Origin: Lobosporangium transversale
Taxonomy: Eukaryota; Mortierellomycota; Mortierellomycetes; Mortierellales; Mortierellaceae
DNA length: 64,000 nt
Direction of reading: 5' to 3'
Assembly: GCF_002105155.1 (NCBI RefSeq)
Contig: NW_019029034.1
Location: 62,001 to 126,000 of the forward strand
A program made the translations under genes and the position numbers. The notes under the pieces were generated by a model. That model had not been told where the DNA came from, made no database searches, and worked only from the letters and a program-made list of their open reading frames with translations. Positions 32,545 to 48,859 of this stretch are shown here, piece by piece (position 1 is the first letter of the stretch; each line of letters starts with the position of its first letter).

Positions 32545-34790
32545 TTAGAAACCAACGGACCAGACACGGACAAGACCATCCTGGTAACCAGCAAAGAGAG
32601 TCTGACCATCAGCAGACCAGGCCAAAGAGACAGCCTGGGGAGGTTGGGATTTCTTGCCCACATTGGTGAACTCGGGCTTGAGCTCATCCACAACAGATTT
32701 GGACTCGAGATCCCAGATCTTGATGCAGGATGAGGTGGCAGCGCACAACCAGTAACGGTTGGGCGAGAAGACCAATGCGTTGATGATGTCATCGCCCTTG
32801 CCCTCCAAAGAGTACAAGTGCTTGCCCTCGTTGAGATCCCAGAGCATAGTGATACCATCACGTCCACCAGAAGCACAGAGGGAACCATCGGGAGAGACAG
32901 TGACGGTGTTGATGTAACCGGTGTGTCCGATGTGGTTGGTGCGGAGCTTGCACTTGGTAAGCTCCCAAACCTGTAATATTACATTAATATAACCAAATCA
33001 TGCCGCATTGTCAAGAAAAAACATGTTAATGAAAACATGAATGAAAACCAAATGAAGTACACCAAGAGAAAGGTCGCAAGATGGTAACAGAAAAGAAAAA
33101 AGGTCAGATAAATTTGTGGAAAATTTGTCTCATTGGTAGGTTGCAAAGCCCTCCTCTGAAGTAGCAGATACTGATAAACATCCTTTTGTTTTCTTCTTTC
33201 AAGGCAACTATTCTCATATGTCCAAGTGCTGAAAGGATAAGACGCATCAAAAACGAAAAGAAAAAAAGGAACCCAATGCTCAATTCTTTCTTCACGACCG
33301 TTATTGATGTCTGGATAAAAAAAATCAATAAATCAAGCAAGTTGTTTTTTTACCTTGACAACCTTGTCCCAGCCTCCAGAGACAATGACAGGGTTGGCGG
33401 GGTTAGGGGAGAAGCGGACGCAAGAGACCCACTCGGTGTGGCCATCATCTTGGATGGTGAACTTGCACTCACCGAGAGTGTTCCACAACTTGATAGTCTT
33501 GTCGCGGGATCCAGAGACAATCTGACGATTATCAGCAGAGAAGGAAACCGAGAGAACATCGTTGGTGTGGCCAACAAAGCGACGAGTGGTCAAACCAGTG
33601 TTAAGATCCCAAAGACGGAGGGTCTTGTCCCAAGAAGCAGACAAGGCGAACTGACCGTCCGAGGAGATGACAACATCCTGAACAGCCGAGTTGTGGCCGT
33701 GAAGAGACTTACGAGGGACACCGAAGTTACCCTCATCATCGCGGACCAAGTTCCAGACAATGATGGACTTGTCTGAAAAAAAAGATTTGGAAAAAAAAGC
33801 GAAAACAATCAGTGTCTATGTCAGATCACTCGAGAGCTCCTGTAAAGACCCAACTCTTTTTTCTTTTTTCATTCCTAGCTACCGTCTGTCTGAGTAGGGG
33901 GTTTTTTTTTTCCTTTGTTTGATGGATTCGTGTCTCATGCAATGGCACTCGAGTAATCTATTACAATCCTTGCTCGAAAATCAATGGTGTTTTTCATGGG
34001 GTTCCAACAAGAGTTGTAGATGAATTCAGAAAATATACTCCTGGCCTATTTCTGCTTTTTGATATTCTCCATGATATTTATGTTTGCAAGTCAATTCGAT
34101 CCTCCTATCGACCCTCTGTTTTTCTTTTTGATTGACAAGGGTTTACATACCACGGGAAGAGGTCAAAAGCATATCGGGAGCCTCGGCAGTGGTGGCAATG
34201 GCCGTGACCCAATCACGGTGGCCTAAACGTGAACAAAAAAGATTGCACAGTGTAAGTCTTAGAAAGCTCTCCAACGAAAATAAAAGATCAAAATCCTGAC
34301 ACTCCCGCTCGTCGCGATCTAAGATGTTGGTCCTTTGTATTATTTGAATCAGTTTTTGTGATCCATACATAGTGTGACAGTTCTGAGCCTTGCTTCCCCT
34401 TTCAAAGTGGGGTGGTTTTCAGATTTGCCATGTATGCAAGAAATGAATTTTTCTGCCTTGGATGAATAGTGTTGTTAAGAATAATAGCTGGCAACAGAGT
34501 TTGAATATTACTGTCAAGATAATTTATAGCTTTTTCAATATAGTGCCAGAATGTGAGAGTACGTGTAGGCTGCTGAACTGAGCTGAAGGAGCGTCTTCTA
34601 AATATATACGATAGTATCCATGAATAATATTGCATCCATCAATACATCCATTGAAAGTGTCTGCACATCCTTTGCCAATGGTGATTGTGCTCTAATGTCA
34701 CTGGTGCTTATCGCCGTCTTCTTCATAGATGCTCTTATTGGATGCATTACCGACGAGCTGGCCTCTGTATGAGAGCGAATCACTGGACAT
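32545..34790 (-). CDS. ASC1: RACK1/Asc1 ribosome-associated G-beta-like protein
   Basis: Exons 32545-32970, 33354-33772, 34151-34222 and 34751-34790 give 318 residues, the usual RACK1 length. It is a seven-blade WD40 propeller: [64 protein letters not shown] and so on to [12 protein letters not shown]1 binds the head of the 40S subunit and links translation to kinase signalling (Cpc2/Asc1 in yeasts). Only 144 bp separate its start from the SSO1 stop, so its promoter is very compact or overlaps the SSO1 3' end. Its three introns are long for this window (383, 378 and 528 bp). Intron 3 holds the snoRNA-like element described separately. The coding DNA is notably GC-richer than neighbours, as expected of a highly expressed gene. 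Confidence 0.98.
33098..33187 (-). ncRNA. Candidate U24/snR24-like box C/D snoRNA in RACK1 intron 3
   Basis: On the transcript strand a 90-nt element opens and closes with a perfect six-base stem (AAAAGG at 33182-33187, CCTTTT at 33098-33103). Box D (CTGA) is at 33104-33107, directly inside the stem. A GATG-containing C-like box (AGGATGT, 33178-33184) is inside the other arm. ATCTGCTACTTCAGA (33155-33169) is 14/15 to the first guide plus D' segment of yeast snR24 as I remember it, at the same distance from box C. AATGAGACA (33126-33134) matches the yeast C' region. Yeast snR24 is encoded in the intron of ASC1, the same host gene. Weak points: the C box departs from RTGATGA, and the guide before box D has diverged. 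Confidence 0.6.
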
Positions 34791-34934
34791 GTTGAAATGA
34801 AGCGAAGAGAAGGACTTATCACAGGTTGTATCGGCGGCAATATAAAAAAAGGATCAACCCCGCCCCTTAATATACATCACTTTATTTTATTTCAATGAAT
34901 TGCTAACAGAATATCGAATAATAAGCATTGCCGC

Positions 34935-36194
34935 TTAATTTGCTGGTCGGAACCAGCCTTGAATTGCTCCAATGACGAGGATAATGGCAATAATGAGGAC
35001 TATAATGCCTAAAGCCATCCACTTTTTCTAATAAAGCAGAACAAAAAGTAACAATAGCAATTGAGATAAGCAGCTGTATCCCTTAGAAAAACTAAATGGG
35101 ATTCTGAAATGAAAATAGCATGTATACCTTCCTCGCCGCACTGGCATCTCGATAGGCCAGATCAACCTGTCCAAGGCCCTTTTCAAGATCTTGTTCTGCT
35201 CGCATAACATTGCCTTCAATCTGCTGAAAGGTTAGATCCTGATCAAAGATCAAAGTCTCCATTTGCTTGTACAGCTCAGCCAATTCCACAACACTCTCTT
35301 GAAGTTTCTTCAGTTCCCGTTGCCGGTCTTGAACATTATTGAGTGCCAATGTAGCCTGTTGCCCTCTAGTTTGCTGAAGCAGCTGATAAAAATGCGTTCA
35401 CAAAGACAATAAAAGGTTAAAGATTAAAGCGATATATCACGAAAATTATACTATGGATTAACCTTTGGTAATGTGTGGTCTTTATATTGATTACCTGTTG
35501 TGTGAAAGCACCACCTTGCTCCTCATCCACCAACCGCTTGATATCCTCTTCAGTTGCTTGGGGATTAGCAATACGGAACTGTCTCGCCATCGTTTCCTTA
35601 GCCTTTTGTCCATTCTCATACTGTACATTTTGGTATCGGCTAACAGCCTCCTTGAATTGTTTACTCAGCGTCGATGTCCTCAGTTTACGTTGGTCATATT
35701 CCTCTTTAGTACGCACTTTCATGTTGGACGATGTTAAGGCTGAATAGGTATTTGAGATCATATGGATAACACAGTTAACCTCAAAAGGCAGATTATTGAT
35801 TGTAAGCATGACTCTATTTCTTGCCGTACAATAATGGCAATAACGTATGCATGGAATGTCGTACCTCGAAGTCGGTCATAGATTTCGGTTGATAGACTGT
35901 TAGTGGATTGGGTCCTTTCCTCCAGCTGCTTGATAACTAGATGGAATCAGCATAGCTTTTTGCTTAGAAAATGCTTCCGAAGACTACTACCATAACTACT
36001 ACAACAAAATAAAAAAAACAGATTAAATCAAAGTTTACCTTCAACGCTAGCGCTGGAGCTGAGCTTTCGGCTATAGAGTTGATCAATCTCACTGATGCCA
36101 GTCTGGAATTGTTGGATCTTGGTCTGAATGACTTCAGTCTGTAGAGCGATAGTTTGAATAAGTATCCTTATTTTATGCTCTCTTTTTCCCTTTC

Positions 36195-36225
<31 letters not shown>

Positions 36226-36453
36226 ACCTCTTGAAAGAATTGATTCAATGTATCGCCACGCAAAGGAGCAAGCTCAACAGGCGTTTGATTGCCATTATCC
36301 TTGTCGCCATATGCGGCAGAACCCTGATATGGAAATTGATGATGAGTATAGCGAGATAAATTTTTTTGAAGCCTAAATTAAATGGACTACAAGGCATAAA
36401 CACATTAAGTTTGCAATTACATTGTTGAAATCGTTCAAGCGATCACGACTCAT
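34935..36453 (-). CDS. SSO1: Plasma-membrane syntaxin (Sso1/2 type Qa-SNARE)
   Basis: Exons 34935-35027, 35128-35382, 35495-35739, 35865-35936, 36039-36138, 36228-36323 and 36421-36453 give 297 residues. The Habc region is followed by the SNARE motif LQESVVELAELYKQMETLIFDQDLTFQQIEGNV (about 196-250), with its central Gln in FDQDLTFQQIE. A tail anchor follows (ALGIIVLIIAIILVIGAIQGW). SSYxxKVRTKEEYDQRKLRTSTL-like sequence in exon 5 fits Sso/syntaxin-1. Function: target-membrane SNARE for exocytosis with Sec9 and Snc. An A tract (36196-36223) lies in the intron between exons 2 and 3, i.e. a T tract on the transcript. Confidence 0.95.
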
Positions 36454-37969
36454 TGTAAGTCAAACAAAGAGGTTTCAGTTAAGGTATAGATCGTAATGGA
36501 GCAAACGTGTTGTAGAAGAAGAGCTAAGTATTACAGAAGAGACCAATTCGATAAAGATAGTGACTAGGGAAAGAAAGAAGAAGAGAAGCAAGAGAACGGA
36601 GAAGGACAACAAACAGCTTCGATAGTCATTACTCCTTTTACTCCAGTTCACATCTCTTAGCCAAGGTGGTATTTTTAGAGAAAGTCCAAAGCTGGATGGG
36701 CTGTGCCATTTGTTTGTCTGCCTCCAGTAAATGCGCAAGGAACTGTGATTTTTGTGTTCTGTGGCGATGCCTCATGTTTCCAATCCATCAAAATTCTCCA
36801 TCCAAATTGTCAGGTACAGAGAGGGCTTTTTTGTCTATAGTTTTCTAATAAATACTCAAGGGTACTATTGTTGGGTTTTGGTAGGCACTCGTGTACAGCC
36901 AGGCACAAACACTTGCGTAGTCTACTTTTTACGAATTGTGGCAAGGGTCAGCACTTCTTTGTCAATGGATACATTCATTGATTTGGATTTGGATTCGGAT
37001 TTGGATTTACAGCTCAGATGCAGTCTTCTTTGCCACCAATATCGCACGTGGCTGGTCACCAAGAATCATTAACCATCTGGGATATGGATGGGAATGAATG
37101 AAATACTATGCTTTTATTAACTTGATCTCCTCGGCTACTGTCCTGTGCACTTTGCTGCTGTTGTATACAGAGGCCTACTAGTGCTTTTGTCGATCGGATT
37201 GCTCTCTAGCCTTGTTCAACAAGCTCTACATCGAAAGCGAGGTCCTCCTTCCCCTTCAAATCATGTCATGGGACATGGCGCTAAAAAAAACAAGGAACAA
37301 CTCGACTGGCAATGAAATAAAAAAAGACACAGCTCCAAGAGCAAAAAGAACTTTACAGTTTGTGATGTGTGTTTACAGTGAATGTTCAAATGATTAAACG
37401 AATGCATGCTCTGCTTCCATCCCTTCATCCTTTTCTATTTTTTGTCGATTTTGTTCAATTCTACTGGGATCCAGTCGGGTTTTATGTGGAATGTTTTGTT
37501 TTCCCAATTCTTTCTCCTACCTAATCTGTTCTATCCCTTGTTCCTCCCTTAAGACTGACGTTGCATTAGAAATCCATCCTGTTTCCCGTTTCCAACTTGA
37601 ATGTCTGTAATCTTGTTCATCTCTTTTGTTCATGGATCCGGGTACTTCTTTTCTTACTTTCTCTTCCTCTCCTTCAAGACACATTTAGTCTCTCTCTCTC
37701 TCTCTATCTCTTTTTTTTTTCCTCTTGATCAGATAGGTAACCAAACAAGAAGATACTTTTCTGTCTTTGCTCGATCAATTAGCTCCACTCCCCGACTATT
37801 CTTTTCCGTCCTCAAATCGTCTTTTTTTGTAACCTGGTTCTCCTCAAGTGTAACCGTCAGTAGCCATTTTTGTCTCCACATCCTAGCCTGTTCCTTTTTT
37901 TATTTTTTATTTTTTCCTCTGTTGTCAATCCACTGATTCGAACGCACGGAGGGTGTTTGAAGGGATCGA
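36454..37969. promoter_or_regulatory. Divergent region between SSO1 and the CaMKK-like kinase
   Basis: About 1.5 kb with no supported gene. It contains a short array of GGATTT-type hexamers (about 36977-37010). A long pyrimidine-rich leader runs upstream of the kinase, with a CT repeat at about 37691-37720. The ORF at 37601-37936 is low-complexity leader sequence. Confidence 0.6.
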
Positions 37970-41498
<3,529 letters not shown>

Positions 41499-43121
41499 TA
41501 TATGTATTTAAATAGAATTACATAGAATATATAAATAATATATTTTTTTTCCTGAATATTTTGAATATGGAGTATACCAAGGATGGATCTGATTATTGGG
41601 ACTCATTTTTTATGCTCACTTTATTTGTTATAGATGATATATATATAAATGCTGCATACATGCACAGTGCCAGGACACTATGTATTGGAGTAAAAAATTG
41701 AATTAGGTCGATTTCCAATTCAATAAAGTATTGTGTATCTTTTTTTTTTTTTTTATTGGCTGTGGAGCCGACCAGGTAGTAAATAAAGTTCTACTAAGCT
41801 TTTTCTATCTCGATTGAATTTAAATAGAATACTTCAGAATACTCCAATACATGTTATGATGATGTTATAATTCTATCCGTCATTCCCACGGCTCTTGTTA
41901 TATCAAGATGATTGGATTGAACTAATTTGGTGGCTTACAAGACCGCCATGGATGAAAAGCAGAATGAGAAGATATATATCGCCAATTTCATTTGGTCATG
42001 ATACCTTATATTTTTAATCTAAAAACGATGATTGAATTGTTCTGGTGGCATTTCACTACGTGACGGACTTGCAACAATACTCGCAACAAGCGAGCCAATT
42101 GGCTGCCAATACACTCGAAAGTATTCAAAAAATATAAGGTATCATGACCAAATGAAACGGGCTATAATATATATATTATATATATTTTACACTGCCTTTT
42201 TTCTCAGTTTGAATGTTATACATGTATAGATATACAAAATAGAATTGTTGATGACACTAAATGGGTGACACTAAATGGGCGGCGTAAAAAAAACTGGTTG
42301 TTGAACAATGGCATTTGTGTTCATTTTTAGTTGGGCGAAATCTGATTGGCCAATGTTCTTGTGAGCATAGGACGCCCCATGCATCCCGCAGTTCACAAAA
42401 AAAAAAATTTCTCTTCGCTCTTTCTTAAGGAGTACGGGCAAAAGCCTTTTTTTCTCGCCTCTTTCTTTTTTTTCTATTTTTCTTTTCTTTTCTTCCTCCT
42501 CCACCATTTCCCCTTTCTACCCAAAGCGACATAGCCTTCAATTGGCTTTTTTTTTTCTTTTTAATCCTTTCACAAAGGACTATAAACAAAGCACTTCTCC
42601 TAAAAGGACGTTCCATCCTATCATACGGATACGATCGTCTTCCCTTTTTTTACTTTGCTTCCTTTGACTTTTCTTTCTTTTGACTTTGTCTGCTACTACT
42701 GCACACAACAAGCTCACTTTCTTTCCCTTCCCTCCCTCTCCCCTTCTTTCCTTCCTCCTCCTCCCCCCTCACTTTCTTAATCTACGAAAGCGACGCAAAC
42801 CAATCGATCAAAGCAAGCATAGTTTTTTATTCCGCCAGCGCAGCTCTTGACCTTCCAGTGCTTGCTGCAAATCTCAACAAACGACTCTTTTTAAAGAACA
42901 CGCGCATACCCACAAGAGCGTCCGTGTTCTCACCTTTTTATTTAGTTTGTTCAAGCCCCTTCCGCTTCTGAACAAACCTCTTCATCTTCATATCTGCTTG
43001 TCTATCGGCCCGTACCGTTCGTTGTAATAGCAACTGAGCCTTTTTCAATCCCCGTCACTTTCAAGCATCCGTTTTGTTTTTGGCGCCTGAACAACACCAA
43101 GCTTCCTTTTCTAGCCTGTGC
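41499..43121. promoter_or_regulatory. Intergenic: kinase 3' flank, MITE copy 1 and zinc-finger gene leader
   Basis: About 1.6 kb. It holds the MITE at 41975-42166. A back-to-back CCAAT palindrome (ATTGGCCAAT, 42345-42354) follows. About 42400-43060 is strongly pyrimidine-rich, typical of a long fungal 5' leader. Open frames here are low complexity. Confidence 0.6.
41975..42166. mobile_element. MITE copy 1, ~190 bp with ~30-bp terminal inverted repeats
   Basis: The left end TTTCATTTGGTCATGATACC is the reverse complement of the right end GGTATCATGACCAAATGAAA, and the inverted repeat extends into the adjacent TTATATTTTT. The inside has a small hairpin CTCGC-aacaa-GCGAG. A second copy at 63671-63861 matches along the whole length with about ten differences. 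No coding capacity, so it is non-autonomous. A TA-rich flank is present on both sides, but the target-site duplication cannot be fixed. Confidence 0.85.
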
Positions 43122-44984
43122 ATGTTCATTTTTGACGACAAATTTAATAATTCATATTTTACAGACAATCCACCAGATCCTGTTTTTTTTAACGAGCCTT
43201 TAGAGCCGACTTTTATTCAACCTCTTATTCAAAACTCTCTTCCCAAGGTTAACCCTTCTTCTATTACCAACCATGTCTTGCAACGAACGACTCCGCCCAA
43301 GGATGGCCTCTGCCCTCTCGATGCTGTCACCTCGTGTGATGGCTCACTGTTGTCCCAGCAACCTCTGTTAAGCTTTGATGATCTTGAATGGTTCAATACT
43401 TCCAGTTCTTCCAAAGCTTCAACAGTCTCTGCCTCTGCCCCTGCCTTTGCCCCAGTGGCTGCAACGCTTCCCCAAGACGATGCATCTGGCTTCGATCAGC
43501 TCTCGCTCTTGGACGAGATTTGCGCCTCTGTTTCCAGTACCCCGTTTACATCCCACCTTGACTCGCCGGACCCATCTCACCAGACCCCCCTATTCGATTC
43601 TGTGGCCTCTGAAGTCCTTGATATTGCTGCCCCCAATCAGTTCTGGAATAGTGCCGACTCTGATATCAATCTCGCCTCTTCTATGACCGCTGGGGGCTTA
43701 AACTTGGACCTGAACTTGGGCCTTATTTCGCCCATCTCTAGCACTTCACCTCTTGCCTCAACAACTTTTTTAGAAGAGAAAGATGCTTCTGATCAGGATC
43801 TTAGTCAGGCTATGTCTCGTCTTCAAGCCGAAAACGCCTTACTCGACTTTGTTCTCTATGACGATATTACTCATCCGAGCCCTATCTCGACCTTAATGGC
43901 CACTCCTGAAACAACTTCCGTATCATCCCCCATGTTCTCGGATTCAACGGTATGTTTTGCTATATCCATCATCATTATTGAAAAGGCTTTTATCTCGTAT
44001 CCTACACCCTAGTAAGTACCTCATCTAATCTAGAGGGTATTCATATTCATCTAGTTTTCACAAGACATAGATACCGATGAGCTTGCAAAGCAGCTCGTTA
44101 CCGCTGCAGCAACAAATATGGCAAACCAGTTATCGACTGTGAGTGCCCTGACTTCACCTCTCATGAATGATTCCTCCGATCTCCTCGGTAATCTTTTCTC
44201 CGATGTTGATCTCTCTTTGACGAAATCGGTTACGCCCACCATGGTGACGTCCAGCCCCCAGATGTCGCTCGATTGGATGTCAGACCAACTTTCCCAGAAT
44301 CCTCCATTCGATTTTAGTAACAACAATAGCAGCAGCAGCACTGCGGCTGTCCATCCTTTTTCAACGGAGTCTTCACCTTTACTTCCTCTCATTGCTACCT
44401 CGCCTCAGTTAGATTTGAGCCTTTTACTCTCACTGTATGATAGGCATCAGCAATCTTTGATTACCTCTTTGACGATGAAAACGGTTGCTGCAGCTATGGC
44501 TGCAGTTAGTCGTCAGCAATCGACACTAACGACGGTAACTTCGATGTCGACAGCGCCAGCAGCAACGACCCAGACAACTCCCTTGTCCACGGACAAGAAT
44601 CCATTGAAGCGAAAGTCGGATGAACTAGAGTCTAATGGCGATACGAGTTCCTCTCCACGTCAGTTTGCTTGCAAGCTGTGTGGCCGTGCTTTTTCCCGTC
44701 TTTTCAATTTGAATACTCATGAACGGACACATGACCGGAGCAAAGCCCGACTCTTTGCATGCCCTGAGAAAGGTTGCAAAAAGTCGTTTACACGTAAAAA
44801 TGATCTTCAGCGCCATCAAATATCTATCCATGGGGTGACCCACATCTACAGCTGCCAAACATGCAACAAGCCTTTTATGCGCAAAGATGAACTTCGCCGC
44901 CATATGGATCTCAAGAGTTGTGAAGATGATCACAGTGACCAACCTAGTACCAACGACAGCAATAAGCCCAAGGACTCGCAGTGA
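43122..44984 (+). CDS. C2H2 zinc-finger transcription factor
   Basis: Exons 43122-43949 and 44055-44984 give 585 residues from the first ATG; the open frame extends upstream only without an ATG. Three zinc fingers sit at the C-terminus: FACKLCGRAFSRLFNLNTHERTH, FACPEKGCKKSFTRKNDLQRHQISIH and YSCQTCNKPFMRKDELRRHMDLKSC. The last is a C2HC variant. The rest is Ser/Thr/Pro-rich with acidic patches, consistent with activation domains, and the basic run LKRKSDE may be part of a nuclear signal. The fingers imply sequence-specific DNA binding. I cannot name an orthologue. Confidence 0.9.
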
Positions 44985-45223
44985 TGATCCCATTCTTTCA
45001 CATTTGAACGCGAAAACAGCAAGGCTTTCTTTTCTTTTCTTTTTCTTACTTTATTCAACTAGATTACTTTTCCACATTTGAAGAAAACAGTCTTCTCTTC
45101 GTTTTGCCTTTCTCAAAATAAATGAAAATCTTAACTCAACAATGGAACTTTGTCAAGCTATTATAATTTATTTACAGTATAAGTTGGGGAGATAGAAAAG
45201 AATGATATATTACGTGAATAAGC

Positions 45224-45402
45224 TCATCTTCGTTCGTTCACTCGGAACTGAAGCCAGAGAAAGGCGATGGCAAAGAAGGTCCCGGCCATGATTGCCAGAT
45301 TCTGGATGTCCCTCCAATATGCACCAGAGTTGAATCCGAATGTTGACAGAATAACTGCGCCAGGGACCTAAAATTAAGAAAGAAAAAAAAAATGAGTACT
45401 TT

Positions 45403-45442
<40 letters not shown>

Positions 45443-47312
45443 ACTTACATCAATCTCAAGTCCGTATTCTTTTTGAACGAGCTGAAGAAAAGTAATCTCA
45501 TTAACAAGCAATGCCTCAAATGCAAAGTTGAAGAAAGAAAGCTTCTGAAGCCAAGACAACTCGTCGGGTATGGATTCTAAAATCAAGTCGATGTAACATG
45601 TCAATGATCCGTTTCGATGCAAATTGCATTTTTTTCCCCCATTGATAGACTTTCTTTTTACCTTTGTTCAATAAGAGTCCTCCGAAGAGCATCGAAAACA
45701 GCATGACAAGGCTGCCCATCAAGTTGGCCACGCCAACTGCTTCAAAGAGAATACCGATCATCAGACATACGCCAGATGTCGTGATGTTAAATAACGCTAA
45801 GACTAAGAAGAACTTTCCAAACTCAGTCCAACCCTCCACAAGCCCAACCATATTATAGATAATTAAGCCCATCAGCATTGGGGGAATTACTCGAAGCGGT
45901 ACAATATCAAACAGGACTTTTGAGACAAAATACATGAAGGGTGAATAGTATCCGTTGGCGCGCTCCCTCACAAACAAAATTCGTTCTTGCGCAAATGATG
46001 GCAAGATTGATAAGCATGAGAACCCAAAGAGCGCACACATAAAAAAGAAGACCCCCATTCGATTCTGGAACCCAGGAATATCATTGGTGACCTTGTAGAA
46101 AAGAGCGCCACAAAGGAGACCCAGAAAAATCGACATCACGTAATGAGATAACATCAGCATCGGATCACGGTAGATATTCTTGAGTGTTCGGTCCGTCAAA
46201 ATTCTGAACTGAGTCCACCATGAAGCTCGACGGAAGATGGCTACAGCTTTCTCAGAAAGAACTGGCTGTTGTTGCCGCTGTTGTTGGCTTGATCCTGGTG
46301 CTGGGATGTTTTGTCCATTATTATTACTGCCGCTATCAATACCATCGGGTGCAGATGCGACCATTACTGCCGTATCAATATCTTGCTCTACCTCTGCCAA
46401 AAGCGTACTCTGCTTGAAGCCGTCCACAAGTGCTTGAAGATGAGTTGCTGCTAATGCCTCTTCTTCAGTAGTAAGCCGAGCAGAGGTATCCTCATTCAAC
46501 AGGGCAGGTGGGTCGATGCCAATGGCTATGTTTTCGGTAGAACCGCCAAGGACTGATCGCCCATGTTCTCTTGAAGCCAAAGCACTTTCCCATTGGCGCG
46601 TATCATCTGCCATACTCGGCATACGCGCGAATGAAGACATACCATTGAATCTCAGTGCTGATTCTTCTGAAGGTCCCTCAGATGTGTCCCCGCTCAAGAT
46701 GGGATTACGTTGTGTATACGATTCCAAGCCATTATTTCCAACTCCTTCTTCAGGCCTACTTGGGCTTTTACCCGTGTGCATAGTTAGATCTAACATGTAG
46801 TCCGCCATATTATATCCCTCAGGGCACGGGTGGCCCAACCGTCTTAAATGTGCATTCAGCTCTCTAGTTTCGCCCGAAAAGATCATTTCACCCTTCGCTA
46901 AGAGGACTAAATGATCAAACATGGCAAAGATATTGCTCCGAGGCTGATGGATGGTGCAGACGACCGTTCGATGATAGGTCCTTGCCAATGTCACTAAACT
47001 TTCAATCACATTGTTTGCGTTGTAAGAATCCAAGCCTGAGGTAGGTTCATCCAAAAACAATATCGATGGTGATGTGACTAGCTCGCAAGCAATAGAGACA
47101 CGACGCTTCTCACCACCCGAAATCGATCGTTGACCACTAGAGCCGATCTTCATGTCTTTAATCCCCAATATTCCGAGCTCTGACATAGTTTCGAGGACAC
47201 GGTAACGCTTAGCATCATATGACATGTCGCGAGGAAGGCGTAAAAGTGCAGAGTAAAGTATAGTCTCATACACTGTCAGTGTAGACATCAATGTATCTTC
47301 CTGATCCACATA

Positions 47313-47393
<81 letters not shown>

Positions 47394-48828
47394 TATATGA
47401 GAAATATCCGTACCACGAGCGCATTTTTCCTTTCTGATGACCTGCAAACTACCCAGTCGCATTAAAGGAGCTACTCGCTTACCCAACGACCTGCTTGTAT
47501 TCCTGATCTGAGACTGTTCGTCCATTTACATAGATATAACCTGAAATAGTTCCAGCCTTATAGCGCCTTGCCAAAATGTCCAAAAGACTCGTCTTACCCG
47601 CTCCACTTGCACCCATGATTGCCATGACTTGTCCTGGCTTCACCAGCCCACTTACTTGGCTCAGAACCTCTTTTCCTTCGACGGAATAGCTCAGGTTTTT
47701 GAACATCAGTGTTGCTGGAATATGTTCTGCCATTAGTTTTGAAGTCTCGTCATCTGGAAGCGAGATGACGCCGCGACCGTCCGAAGAGGATGCTTTCCTA
47801 GATAAGTAACATACGGCGATGCCGAGACCGATCAAAAAAGCAAAGACACCTCCAATCGAAAGAATGATTGCCTTTGTGTAGTCCGGTCGCGGAGGGCGCG
47901 TGAATCCTGGGACCTGAGTATAGTGCAAACATTCACCACTGTGGCATTTGAGGTAGATAGCAGGATCACCAAACATATCCATAATAAGCTCGTTCATTGC
48001 AGGCTCTATTCACAATAGCAGTAAGGGATACGATATTTCTAGTTATATTGCTTAATCTTAAAGCACAGTAAAAACATTTTACTGTCCGTAAAACTTACCT
48101 TGAAAGGTACACTTGCCGCCTGAGCATTCAAAATCGCCAGGCCCATGAATCTCCTCTTCTAAAAAGTCATCAATATCTAATTGGAAATAATAAAGAATCG
48201 ATTATTAACATTAAATCATTACCTTTTTTTTTCTTTTAGTACAATGTGATGGTTAATTTGAGTAATTATAACTTACTGACACTTCCATCCTTGCCACAAA
48301 GCATACGATCTGGGATACATGAACACTTGATTTTTGGACATTTGTACGTCGTCACGGTCTTATCGTATTGCACATCCTGTGCAAACGAACATTCGCTCAA
48401 GTGACAATAGAATGACTCGACTTCATTCACCCAGAATTGAAGATCACAAGTTTTGTTCCGTTGGTTGCACGAAAAGGTGACCGCAGGTGGCAAATCTGGA
48501 CCTAGCGTGTCCAGAATCTTTCGATCTAATAATTTTGTTTATTATGTTATTTATTCCTTCAATAAAGCATGCTTTTTTACTTTTTATTTTATTTTATTTT
48601 ATTTTTTGTTACTGAAAAGGATGCGAAAACAGGAGTACTTACTGGTGACATCACACTGCTGAAAGTTCTCAAACACCGTGAGTCCTCCATCATAACAGGT
48701 GCCATTTTTGCCAGAAGGGACAAGCGAATCACAAACATGATCTGCAATACAGACTGATGAAAATATTTTGATATTCCCGAATAGACATTGAGATTAGGGT
48801 TTTGGTTATTAGGACTTTTCGCCAAAAC

Positions 48829-48859
<31 letters not shown>

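Noticed and set aside
33186-33776. 196-residue plus-strand ORF opposite RACK1
   Set aside because: It runs antisense through a WD40 exon and intron 3; the protein has no family features and mirrors the RACK1 codons.
33773-34150. Further box C/D snoRNAs in RACK1 introns 1 and 2
   Set aside because: No RTGATGA/CTGA pair with a closing stem was found on the transcript strand.
37601-37936. 111-residue hydrophobic ORF upstream of the kinase
   Set aside because: Pyrimidine-rich leader read as Phe/Leu/Ser; no homology features.
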